The notes beneath the pieces are model-generated. The model saw only the letters and a program-made list of their open reading frames with translations. It made no database searches and was not told the origin of the DNA. The position numbers and the translations under genes were made by a program. Of a stretch of DNA of 7,967 nt, positions 1 through 6,204 are shown in pieces (within the stretch, counting starts at the first letter, position 1; each line of letters opens with the position of its first letter). The DNA is from Planctomycetota bacterium (lineage in GTDB: Bacteria > Planctomycetota > Planctomycetia > Planctomycetales > Planctomycetaceae): NCBI GenBank assembly GCA_029977045.1, contig JAPOLP010000235.1, forward strand, positions 1-7,967, in the 5' to 3' direction.

Positions 1-606
1 CGGTTCGGTGAGAGCAAATGCGGAGATGCGCTGACCGCTCGCCAGTCGAGGCAGAAACTCCTGCTTCTGCTCCTCAGTGCCGAACGCGAGCAGCGGGTCT
101 ACGGCTCCAATGCAGCCGTGTACTGAGGCGGTGCCAGCGACCGTCGGATCGATCGTCGCAACGCGTGTCAGGAACTTCGCGAACGTCGAGAATGGAGCAC
201 CGCTGCCGCCGTACTCCTTCGGCACAAGCATTCCCCAGTAGCCAGCTTCACCGAGCGCAGCCAGCAGGGCCTTCGACATCTTGCCTTCGTCGTTGTAGGC
301 AGTGCCAGATGCGTGCATCGACCTGATCAGCCCAATGCACTTCTCCATGACCTGATCGCACTGAGGCGGAGTGGTGGACTCTTTGGCAATGAACTGTTCG
401 AGCGGAAACGCATCGCCCCAGACGGCTTTGTGAGCGGGGCTGCCTTCGGTGCGGTACTTCTCGGCGAAGAGTTCCTCGACCTGCTCGTCGGCACGGTCGA
501 TGGCTCCGGTCTTGCGGGCTTCTTCCTCGCTCTTGCCGCTCAGCTTGAGGGCCGTTTCGACGAAGTTGTCGCTCTCAGGCTGCTGTGTCTGCTGATTGTC
601 GGCCAT
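1..606 (-). CDS. Acyl-CoA dehydrogenase, N-terminal part (C-terminus beyond left edge)
   Basis: This reading frame stays open from an ATG at 606 to the left edge and gives 202 residues. The family oxidises acyl-CoA to trans-2-enoyl-CoA using FAD, passing electrons to ETF, usually in fatty-acid or branched-chain breakdown in the cytoplasm. From about residue 83 the protein follows the family's helical N-terminal domain: WGMLVPKEYGGSG at 124-136 is the classic 'PeeyGG.G' signature, FGTEEQKQEFLPRLASG at 175-191 matches the conserved 'G+eeqk..yLp.lasG' segment, and FALTEP at 197-202 begins the FAD/substrate-binding middle domain, where the window ends. An AAGGA ribosome-binding site lies a few bases upstream of the ATG. 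The first 80 or so residues are a charged, Glu/Gln-rich leader that most family members lack. The catalytic glutamate lies outside the window, so substrate class cannot be judged. The family is sure; the exact subfamily is not. Confidence 0.9.
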   Translation of the reverse strand, partial: MADNQQTQQPESDNFVETALKLSGKSEEEARKTGAIDRADEQVEELFAEKYRTEGSPAHKAVWGDAFPLEQFIAKESTTPPQCDQVMEKCIGLIRSMHASGTAYNDEGKMSKALLAALGEAGYWGMLVPKEYGGSGAPFSTFAKFLTRVATIDPTVAGTASVHGCIGAVDPLLAFGTEEQKQEFLPRLASGQRISAFALTEP

Positions 607-891
607 GTCGAGGTCCTTTCCGACCGGAGTTCCGTCTGCTGGCCGCAGCCGCCGCTGGTTGCGACCAGATCGGACGTTAACACGCTCAACTGATACGACA
701 GAAGACGAGTTTCCGCCGGAAGTGCCTACGTGATGAGGCAAATGCCAGGCAGCGTCGAATCGAAGATGCGCAGCCGACAGGCAGGTCACGTCGGACCGCA
801 TTCGCACGACGTTGCAATTCTGAAACCCGACTCCGAAACTCCGGCCATCGCCTGCCCTGACGACTCACCTGCCCGCTTCGGAGCTGCCCCA
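607..891. other. Divergent intergenic region, no recognisable element
   Basis: This gap separates the start codons of the minus-strand acyl-CoA dehydrogenase and the plus-strand PLP enzyme, so it should hold promoters for both. I saw no convincing -35/-10 pair with normal spacing and no clear operator palindrome. The plus-strand frame is open back to 730, but that stretch does not resemble the enzyme family and is better read as untranslated leader. Confidence 0.4.
880..883 (+). promoter_or_regulatory. Ribosome-binding site deciding the start of the PLP enzyme gene
   Basis: GGAG lies 8 bases upstream of the ATG at 892, an ideal spacing. It supports 892 over the earlier in-frame ATG at 730, because the protein from 892 begins where family members normally begin. 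Confidence 0.6.
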
Positions 892-2007
892 ATGGATGCC
901 TGCTACCAGATCGCCGACACCTCTTCGATCATCTCGCCAGGACTGGTCATCTTTCGCGATATGGTCGAACAGAATCTCGATCGCATGATCGCCATCGCCG
1001 GCAGCCCTGACCGCCTGCGTCCGCACTGCAAGACTCACAAAACTGCCGAGATCATCAAGCTGCAGCTCGAACGCGGCATCACGCGGCACAAGTGCGCGAC
1101 CTTCGCGGAAGCCGAGATGGTCGCCAACGCCGGTGCCAAAGACATCGTGCTCGCCTACAGCCTCGTCGGCCCGAACGTACAGCGAGCGGTCAAATTCGTC
1201 GAGACCTTCCCTGACGTCACGTTTGCCGTGACCGCCGACCATCCGCTGCACGTCTCGAAACTCGCGGAAGCGATGCAGCAGGCGGGCCAGCAGATCGGAG
1301 TGCTGCTCGACATCGACACCGGCCAGCATCGCACCGGCATCCCCGTCGGCGACGCAGCCCGGCAGCTTTACCAGCAGATCGCTGATTCCGAAGGCCTGAT
1401 CGCTGCAGGCTTTCACGTTTACGACGGGCACCAGCATCAGACCTGCCGTGACGATCGCCGCGAAGCGGTCAACGTCGAGTGGAACAAAGTTGCCGCCTTC
1501 CGCAGCGAACTCGAAGCCGCCGGCCTTGCCGTTCCAAAACTCGTCTGCGGCGGCACGGCTTCCTTCCCGATTTACGCAGAGAAGGACGATCCCGGCATCG
1601 AGATGTCGCCCGGTACCTGTGTCTATAACGACTGCGGTTACGGCCAGAAGTTCCCCGACATGGTCTTCCCGCCTGCAGCCCTGATGCTCACGCGAGTCAT
1701 CAGCCGCCCGACCGCCGACCGCATCACGCTGGACCTCGGTTACAAATCCGTCGCTTCCGATCCGCCCGTCGAAAAACGTGCCGAGTTCCCCGAACTTCCC
1801 GACGCAAAGATCGTCCTGCAGAACGAAGAACATCTCGTCATCGAGTCGTCCCGCGCCGGCGAGTTCCAGCCCGGCGACGTCCTGCTGGCCGTGCCAAGAC
1901 ACATCTGCCCGACGTCCGCTTTGCACAAGTCAGCCTGGGTCGTTTCGAACGGCGAGATCGTCGACACCTGGCAGATCGCCTCCCGCGACCGCTGGATTAC
2001 GATTTGA
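892..2007 (+). CDS. D-threonine aldolase / D-serine dehydratase-like PLP enzyme (DSD1 family)
   Basis: This 371-residue protein belongs to the fold-type III (alanine racemase-like) PLP enzymes that act on D-3-hydroxyamino acids. Members either split D-threonine to glycine and acetaldehyde or dehydrate D-serine to pyruvate and ammonia. Residues 44-51 read PHCKTHKT, in which Lys47 is the expected Schiff-base lysine. Further family blocks are LDIDTGQHRTGI (139-150), YDGHQHQ (177-183), GGTASFP (220-226), MSPGTCVYND (238-247) and DLGYKS (281-286). Near the C-terminus, PRHICPT carries His337 and Cys339, the positions that bind a divalent metal in this family. A His-Cys pair is reported for eukaryotic zinc-dependent D-serine dehydratases, so D-serine dehydratase activity is at least as likely as aldolase activity; this is inference. 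The start at 892 has a good ribosome-binding site and gives the usual family length. An intrinsic terminator follows at 2092-2120, suggesting a single-gene transcript. Confidence 0.9.
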   Translation: MDACYQIADTSSIISPGLVIFRDMVEQNLDRMIAIAGSPDRLRPHCKTHKTAEIIKLQLERGITRHKCATFAEAEMVANAGAKDIVLAYSLVGPNVQRAVKFVETFPDVTFAVTADHPLHVSKLAEAMQQAGQQIGVLLDIDTGQHRTGIPVGDAARQLYQQIADSEGLIAAGFHVYDGHQHQTCRDDRREAVNVEWNKVAAFRSELEAAGLAVPKLVCGGTASFPIYAEKDDPGIEMSPGTCVYNDCGYGQKFPDMVFPPAALMLTRVISRPTADRITLDLGYKSVASDPPVEKRAEFPELPDAKIVLQNEEHLVIESSRAGEFQPGDVLLAVPRHICPTSALHKSAWVVSNGEIVDTWQIASRDRWITI

Positions 2008-2061
2008 CACGCAGTCTCGCTGCTTCGATCTTTGTAGCGGAACGGCGCAAGCTGTCCGGCC

Positions 2062-2185
2062 TTCAGGCACGAAGGGCCGTCCCTATGCGAGCCCAAGGCG
2101 CAGCCTTGGGGCTTATTTTTCCACTTGGTGACGATTCCCAGGGCTGCGCCCTGGGCTCACTTATGACCGACCCTTCGGGCCTGAA
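2062..2185. repeat. Nested inverted repeat, two 49-base arms each containing its own hairpin
   Basis: The left arm (2062-2110) and the reverse complement of the right arm (2137-2185) match at about 40 of 49 positions by hand alignment, separated by 26 bases. Each arm also folds on itself: stem 2092-2099 with 2103-2110, and stem 2137-2144 with 2148-2155, each 8 base pairs with a 3-base loop. Where the inner hairpins differ between arms, an A:T pair in the left one is a G:C pair in the right one, so pairing is kept. The element fills the gap between the PLP enzyme and paiB. It resembles REP/MITE-like palindromic elements. No transposase is nearby and no target-site duplication was established. 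Confidence 0.75.
2092..2120 (+). terminator. Probable intrinsic terminator of the PLP enzyme gene
   Basis: An 8-base-pair GC-rich stem (2092-2099 with 2103-2110, loop GCA) is followed by GGCTTATTTTT, giving a T-rich tract at 2113-2120 in the plus direction. It lies about 85 bases downstream of the stop codon at 2005-2007. The hairpin is also the inner part of the left arm of the larger inverted repeat, so a repeat element appears to double as a terminator. Confidence 0.6.
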
Positions 2186-2282
2186 AACCGGTCAGGTCGG
2201 ACGCGTCTTGATCTTCACTCAACCGTTTGAGGATGGCTGCCGGACGACTCGCGCCGTGTCGCTATCTGAAGGCAGTATCGCC

Positions 2283-2891
2283 ATGTATACACCGTCTGCC
2301 TTTGTCGTTTCCGACCGAGTCACGCTGCACGACTTCATCGTGGCTCACAGCTTCGCGACGCTCGTTTCGAGCGACAGCGACGTCACCGACGCGAGCCATC
2401 TTCCGCTGCTGCTCAACCGCGACACCGGCGAACACGGGCAGCTTACCGGCCACTTCGCGAAAGCCAATTCGCACTGGAAGGAGCTCGACGGCAGCAATGT
2501 GCTCGCAATCTTTCACGGCCCGCACGCCTACGTCTCGCCAACGTGGTACGCCGAGCAGAACGTCGTTCCCACCTGGAACTACGTCGCTGTTCACGCCCGC
2601 GGAACACTGAAGATCGAACAGGACCACGACCGGCTGCTCGACATCGTGCGACAGTCTGTCGAGGTCTACGAAGCAGCGATGCCGACACCCTGGCAACTCG
2701 ATTCAGCCGAGCCGTCATTCATCGACAAACTGCTCGATGCCATCGTCGGATTCACGATCGACATCGAGCAGCTCGAAGGCAAATGGAAGCTCAACCAGAA
2801 CCACTCACACGAACGTCAGCAACGAGTGATCGCGGGACTGAAATCGCGGCCAGATGCAGGTTCTCAGGAAGTCGCCGAGTTGATGGAATAG
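2283..2891 (+). CDS. paiB: PaiB-family FMN-binding protein (putative transcriptional regulator)
   Basis: This 202-residue protein matches the PaiB family along its whole length. The family has a split-barrel flavin-binding fold; the Bacillus subtilis founder was described as a negative regulator of sporulation and degradative-enzyme genes, but its molecular activity is poorly defined. Conserved blocks are the MYTP start, SHLPLLL (38-44), LTGHFAKAN (54-62), FHGPHAYVSPTWY (77-89), VPTWNYVAVHARG (95-107) and the C-terminal IVGFTI...KWKLNQN block (154-173). The ATG at 2283 is chosen because the family begins with this exact M-Y-x-P sequence and a GAAGG lies about 10 bases upstream. The frame is open back to 2004 through the inverted repeat, but that part is not protein-like. 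No paiA acetyltransferase gene is adjacent, unlike the B. subtilis arrangement, so a sporulation role should not be transferred. It faces lpdA convergently. Confidence 0.93.
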   Translation: MYTPSAFVVSDRVTLHDFIVAHSFATLVSSDSDVTDASHLPLLLNRDTGEHGQLTGHFAKANSHWKELDGSNVLAIFHGPHAYVSPTWYAEQNVVPTWNYVAVHARGTLKIEQDHDRLLDIVRQSVEVYEAAMPTPWQLDSAEPSFIDKLLDAIVGFTIDIEQLEGKWKLNQNHSHERQQRVIAGLKSRPDAGSQEVAELME

Positions 2892-2893
2892 AA

Positions 2894-2977
2894 TGTTTGA
2901 CCCGAAGCCGCAGGCGATGGCGTTTTGAATGGCGCCAGCCACGGGAAACGCCATCGCCTGCGGCTTCGGGTCAAACA
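2894..2977. repeat. Perfect 32-bp inverted repeat between convergent paiB and lpdA
   Basis: Arms 2894-2925 and 2946-2977 are exact reverse complements over 32 bases, with a 20-base spacer (2926-2945). The arms begin TGTTTGACCCGAAGCCGCAG on the left. The element starts 3 bases after the paiB stop and ends 21 bases before the lpdA stop codon, so it fills almost the whole gap. As RNA from either strand it would make a very long, stable hairpin, but neither side has a T-tract, so it is not a classical intrinsic terminator. It could block read-through in both directions or be an inserted palindromic element. Confidence 0.9.
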
Positions 2978-2998
2978 AGTTGAGCAAGCAAGTCCCGG

Positions 2999-4414
2999 CT
3001 ACTTCTTCGGCCGATAGCTGTGCGTTGCCTGGCCGAAGACGGCTTCGGCGGCTTCCATCAGGGTTTCAGACAGCGTCGGATGCGCGTGGATGCTGTCGGC
3101 GAGGTCTCGGGCGACGAGGCCCATTTCGACGGCGATGACGGCTTCAGCGATCATCTCGCCGGCACCGGGGCCGACCATGCCGACGCCGAGCACTCGTTCG
3201 GTCTTCGGTTCAGTGATCAGCTTTGTGAGACCTTCTGTCCGCGACAGCGTCTGAGCCCGACCAGAAGCCGCCCACGGGAAGCGGACGACGTTCACTTCGC
3301 GGCCTTCCGCCTTCGCTTCGTTTTCCGTGATGCCGCACCATGCGAGTTCCGGATCGGTGAAGACGACGGCGGGAATCGCGACGTTGTCGAACTCGGCCGG
3401 TTCGCCGAGCAGCGTTTCGACGGCGACCTTTGCTTCGCGCGTTGCCTTGTGAGCGAGCATCGGCTCGCCGGCAATATCGCCAATCGCCAGCAGGTTCGGA
3501 TCGGCAGTCCGCTGATTCTTGTCAATGACGATGAAGCCCTTGTCGTCGATCTGCACCTTTGTGTTTTCAAGACCGCAGCCGCGGCTGTTCGGGCGACGGC
3601 CAATCGAGATCAACACGCGGTCGAACGTCTGCGGAGAATCAACGCCCTCACCTTCGAGGTCAGCAACGATGCCCTTCTTCGAGGCCGTCAGCCTGGCGAC
3701 CTTCGTGTTGAGATGAATCGCCTGGAAGTGTTCGGCCAGCCGTTTCTGCAGCGGGCGGACGAGATCGCGGTCGGCACCCGGCAGCAGTCCGGAGAGCATC
3801 TCGACGACGGTGACTTCGGAACCCAGGGCTGCGTACACCGAGCCCATTTCCAGGCCGATATAGCCGCCGCCGACGACGAGCAGCTTCTTCGGTACGTCAG
3901 CCAGAGCGAGGGCTCCGGTCGAGTCCATCACACGTTCGTCGCCGATGTTGAAGAAGCCAGGCATCGCCGGAGATGAACCGGTCGCGACGATCGCCTTGTT
4001 GAACTTCAGCGTGCCGGTTGAACCATCGGCGTGCTTGAGTTCAAGTGTGTTCGAGTCGAGAAAGCTTCCGCGAGCCTGTACCAGCTTGACGCCGCGAGCC
4101 TTCGCCAGTTGCCCGATCCCGCCGGTCAGGCCGCCGATGACCGAGTTCTTGAAGCTCCGCAACTTGTCGAGATCGAGCTTCGGCTTCGCGAACGTCAGGC
4201 CCCACTGTTCCGCTTCGCGCGTTTCGTTGATCAGCTTTGCGACGTGCAGCAAAGCCTTCGACGGGATGCAACCGCGGTGCAGGCAGACGCCGCCGGGCGT
4301 TGATTCCTCGTTGACGAGCGTGACGTCCATGCCGTGATCGGCTGCGGCAAATGCGGCGGGGTAGCCTCCGGGGCCGCCCCCGAGAACAACGAGATCAGTG
4401 GTCAGAGTCGACAT
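2999..4414 (-). CDS. lpdA: Dihydrolipoyl dehydrogenase (E3)
   Basis: This 471-residue flavoprotein reoxidises dihydrolipoamide to lipoamide with NAD+, as the shared E3 subunit of pyruvate, 2-oxoglutarate and branched-chain 2-oxoacid dehydrogenases and of the glycine cleavage system. All parts are visible: the FAD-binding GGGPGG at 12-17; the redox disulfide in VCLHRGCIPSKALL (Cys44 and Cys49); ATG at 144-146; the NAD-binding GGGYIG at 182-187; the second FAD contact AIGDI at 310-314; and HAHPTLSE at 443-450, which supplies the catalytic His445-Glu450 pair at the dimer interface. The length is normal for the family. The ATG at 4414 gives the usual short lead into the first beta strand, and AGGAAA lies upstream. 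No E1 or E2 gene is next to it, so which complex it serves cannot be read from this window. Its 3' end faces paiB across a 32-bp palindrome. Confidence 0.97.
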   Translation of the reverse strand: MSTLTTDLVVLGGGPGGYPAAFAAADHGMDVTLVNEESTPGGVCLHRGCIPSKALLHVAKLINETREAEQWGLTFAKPKLDLDKLRSFKNSVIGGLTGGIGQLAKARGVKLVQARGSFLDSNTLELKHADGSTGTLKFNKAIVATGSSPAMPGFFNIGDERVMDSTGALALADVPKKLLVVGGGYIGLEMGSVYAALGSEVTVVEMLSGLLPGADRDLVRPLQKRLAEHFQAIHLNTKVARLTASKKGIVADLEGEGVDSPQTFDRVLISIGRRPNSRGCGLENTKVQIDDKGFIVIDKNQRTADPNLLAIGDIAGEPMLAHKATREAKVAVETLLGEPAEFDNVAIPAVVFTDPELAWCGITENEAKAEGREVNVVRFPWAASGRAQTLSRTEGLTKLITEPKTERVLGVGMVGPGAGEMIAEAVIAVEMGLVARDLADSIHAHPTLSETLMEAAEAVFGQATHSYRPKK

Positions 4415-4701
4415 GGCGAGTGTGAGTTTCCTGCTGAGTCAACGGCGCACCCCGGCTGCAACAAAGCCGCAGGTTCCAACCCAGATATACCCAATCAGCC
4501 GCTCGACTTCACCCGACACCTTACCGGAGGAACAGCGATCGCGGATGTGTTGGCCAGCCAGGGGCGGGGTCGCACCGACTTGCCCGGTCGTACCGCCAGT
4601 TACGAAGGCATCTTGACGCGTCCGTTCAGGTTTCCGGACGATCCTCGCCCTCGACTTCAGGCCTTGCGGCTCGCCCGCCCGATCCCGCGTTCGGAGTCTC
4701 C
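4415..4701. other. Divergent intergenic region between lpdA and the beta-barrel-like gene
   Basis: This gap should carry promoters for lpdA (minus) and the 4702 gene (plus). The only -35-like hexamer I noticed facing the plus gene is TTGACG at 4613-4618, but its expected -10 partner is weak. A small stem (CGGCT at 4453-4457 with AGCCG at 4465-4469) lies in the lpdA leader; it is too short to call a riboswitch or attenuator. No protein-like frame was seen. Confidence 0.35.
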
Positions 4702-5583
4702 ATGCGACCCGTTGCGCCTCTACTGCGACTGACCATCGCTCTCAGCACCCTGTGCCTGCTGGCAACAGGTTCGATTGCGAATGCGCAGCAGCTCGGCGCG
4801 ATGAAGGCCGCCGCCGCGGGGAGTGGGTCGTCTTCAAACAGCGATTCGTCACGAAGTACGTCAAAGCGGAAATACTCCCGCGACGACGAACACGACTGCG
4901 ATGATGACGTCGCCATGACTGGCCTCACTGAGCTTTCCAACAAGGTCATACTGGCCGCGCTTTCGTCTCCGTTCACGATTCCACGAGCTGTCGTCACCGA
5001 CGCCGACTGGAACGCCATCGAGTTTCCGGTGTTTCCGTATTCAGAAGACCGGACGAGCCCGCTCGGTGATCTGTTCGGCGACACCGAGCCGTCAGACTGG
5101 CAAACCGTGCTGCGCGGGCAGTACGGCGACGACTTCGACGGACTTAGCCACGCGTCCGGGCGGCTACTGCTGGATAACTGGACGCGGTTCGGCATCGACA
5201 CTGAGTTCTTCTATCGCCACGAGGATCTGCCCGCCAGTGGCAGCGACCAGTTGTGGACGGGCGATGCCAACATCGTCTACACGTTTGCGAAGGGCGAGCT
5301 GGGCCAGTTCCGCACCGGCATCGGCGTTAACTGGCTGGCCGGTGCCGGGCAGTCAGACTCCGGCTTCAACTTCACCTACGGCGGCGAGCTGTACCCGGCG
5401 GAACCATTCGTCATCACCGGCGACATCGACTGGGGCCGCATCGGCGACGCGTCCCTGTTCCACGGTCGAGCAAACATCGGCATCACCCGCAACGGCTGGG
5501 GCCTCTTCACTGGCTACGACTACTTCAGCATCGGAAAAACCGACCTGCACTCGTGGATCAACGGTTTTGAGCTGAGGTTTTGA
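4702..5583 (+). CDS. Secreted, probable outer-membrane beta-barrel protein of unknown function
   Basis: I do not recognise the family. The 293-residue product opens with a clear Sec signal peptide (Arg at 2 and 9, hydrophobic core about 6-22, likely cleavage after ANA at 26-28). A low-complexity stretch follows: Ser-rich at 41-54, a basic patch SKRKYSR (54-60), then an acidic run DDEHDCDDD (61-69). From about residue 135 to the end, alternating polar and aromatic residues with many Gly and Asn form likely amphipathic beta strands, and the chain ends in ELRF. A C-terminal phenylalanine at the end of a last beta strand is a known targeting signature of outer-membrane barrels. An outer-membrane or envelope location is therefore inferred. 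GGAG ends 5 bases before the ATG. A small membrane protein gene follows 8 bases after the stop, suggesting joint expression. A surface or transport role is possible but unproven. Confidence 0.8.
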   Translation: MRPVAPLLRLTIALSTLCLLATGSIANAQQLGAMKAAAAGSGSSSNSDSSRSTSKRKYSRDDEHDCDDDVAMTGLTELSNKVILAALSSPFTIPRAVVTDADWNAIEFPVFPYSEDRTSPLGDLFGDTEPSDWQTVLRGQYGDDFDGLSHASGRLLLDNWTRFGIDTEFFYRHEDLPASGSDQLWTGDANIVYTFAKGELGQFRTGIGVNWLAGAGQSDSGFNFTYGGELYPAEPFVITGDIDWGRIGDASLFHGRANIGITRNGWGLFTGYDYFSIGKTDLHSWINGFELRF

Positions 5584-5585
5584 GG
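5582..5585 (+). promoter_or_regulatory. Ribosome-binding site overlapping the upstream stop codon
   Basis: GAGG overlaps the TGA (5581-5583) of the beta-barrel-like gene and lies 6 bases before the ATG at 5592. It favours that ATG over the in-frame TTG at 5580 and suggests translational coupling of the two genes. Confidence 0.55.
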
Positions 5586-5591
5586 CAGCGA

Positions 5592-6116
5592 ATGAAATGG
5601 CGAGTAGTCATCTGTGGAATTCTGACTGCCGTTGTCGCATATACGGCGGTCAGGATCGAAGTGCTCAACGCTCAAAACGGGAATCGGCTGCCCAAACAAC
5701 CCGTTGACGGTCGGATTCTCAAGTGGCGATGCGCTGCTCGACGGTCTCTTATCAAAGTGTATGAGAAACAATTTGCACTTCGGCGGGTTGAAGAATTCCA
5801 TGCGGAGAATCCAGATGCAGAATTGCCCGGTGAAGAAGCTTTCATTGGGCTTCCGCTGACAGTTGAAGAACAAGCAGAGCTGAATGCAGCTCTTGAAGAA
5901 TTGGAACGTGATGCCGAGTTCTATGGCGTCGTCGCATCCCTGGGGCATCTGCAGTACATACTCGCCCCCGCGACGCTGATCTTTGCGGCGATGCTTTTCA
6001 GGAGGCAGCGTCAAACGTCTGCAAGAGTTGCAGCATCACTGTCGATGAGTATCGCATCGATCGCGATTTTCCTGATGTTTTATCGTGGCTACTTCACCGC
6101 CGTTCATGGCTGGTAG
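5592..6116 (+). CDS. Small membrane protein of unknown function, three predicted membrane segments
   Basis: I do not recognise this 174-residue protein. It has an N-terminal hydrophobic segment (about 4-22), a charged, Glu-rich and probably helical middle region (about 45-110, with LTVEEQAELNAALEELERDAEF at its end), then two hydrophobic segments (about 120-136 and 147-165) separated by the basic RRQRQ. The positive-inside rule places the N-terminus and RRQRQ in the cytoplasm and the middle region outside. The first segment could alternatively be a cleaved signal peptide. The ATG at 5592 has a well-spaced GAGG; a TTG at 5580 would add only four residues. It begins 8 bases after the beta-barrel-like gene and is probably in its operon. 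Base composition drops to about 47-50% GC (hand count over 5761-5880), clearly below its neighbours, which may reflect relaxed constraint or recent acquisition. Confidence 0.72.
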   Translation: MKWRVVICGILTAVVAYTAVRIEVLNAQNGNRLPKQPVDGRILKWRCAARRSLIKVYEKQFALRRVEEFHAENPDAELPGEEAFIGLPLTVEEQAELNAALEELERDAEFYGVVASLGHLQYILAPATLIFAAMLFRRQRQTSARVAASLSMSIASIAIFLMFYRGYFTAVHGW

Positions 6117-6204
6117 CACTGTTTTCGAGTCTCGACACTGTCGGCGTTTGAATCGCAGACGGCCGCGTCAGGCGACTTATCACCGGGATTCTGAGAGTAA
6201 TGCT

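Noticed and set aside
313..693. Plus-strand frame opposite the acyl-CoA dehydrogenase
   Set aside because: The minus strand gives clear acyl-CoA dehydrogenase sequence across the same bases; the plus frame has no ribosome-binding site or recognisable domain.
730..891. Longer N-terminus for the PLP enzyme starting at the ATG at 730
   Set aside because: The extra 54 residues do not resemble the family, while the ATG at 892 has a well-placed GGAG and gives the usual length.
865..1926. Long open frame of 353 codons antisense to the PLP enzyme
   Set aside because: It lies entirely opposite a strongly conserved enzyme and shows no recognisable motif. Long antisense frames are expected in GC-rich genes with strong codon bias.
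2004..2282. Upstream extension of the paiB reading frame
   Set aside because: It reads through the inverted repeat and terminator region. PaiB proteins begin at the M-Y-x-P sequence encoded at 2283, which has its own ribosome-binding site.
3020..3976. Open frame of 318 codons antisense to lpdA
   Set aside because: The minus strand encodes a complete lipoamide dehydrogenase with all catalytic motifs; the plus-strand frame is a codon-bias shadow.
4613..4642. Sigma-70-like promoter (TTGACG with GACGAT 18 bases later)
   Set aside because: The -35 is good but the -10 matches the consensus at only three positions, and promoter rules in this lineage are uncertain.
4334..4732. Possible small gene spanning the lpdA start and the gap before 4702
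   Set aside because: It overlaps the lpdA N-terminus and the signal peptide of the next gene and looks like non-protein composition; nothing supports translation.
5580..5591. TTG start for the small membrane protein
   Set aside because: It would overlap the previous stop and lacks its own ribosome-binding site; the ATG at 5592 has a GAGG six bases upstream.
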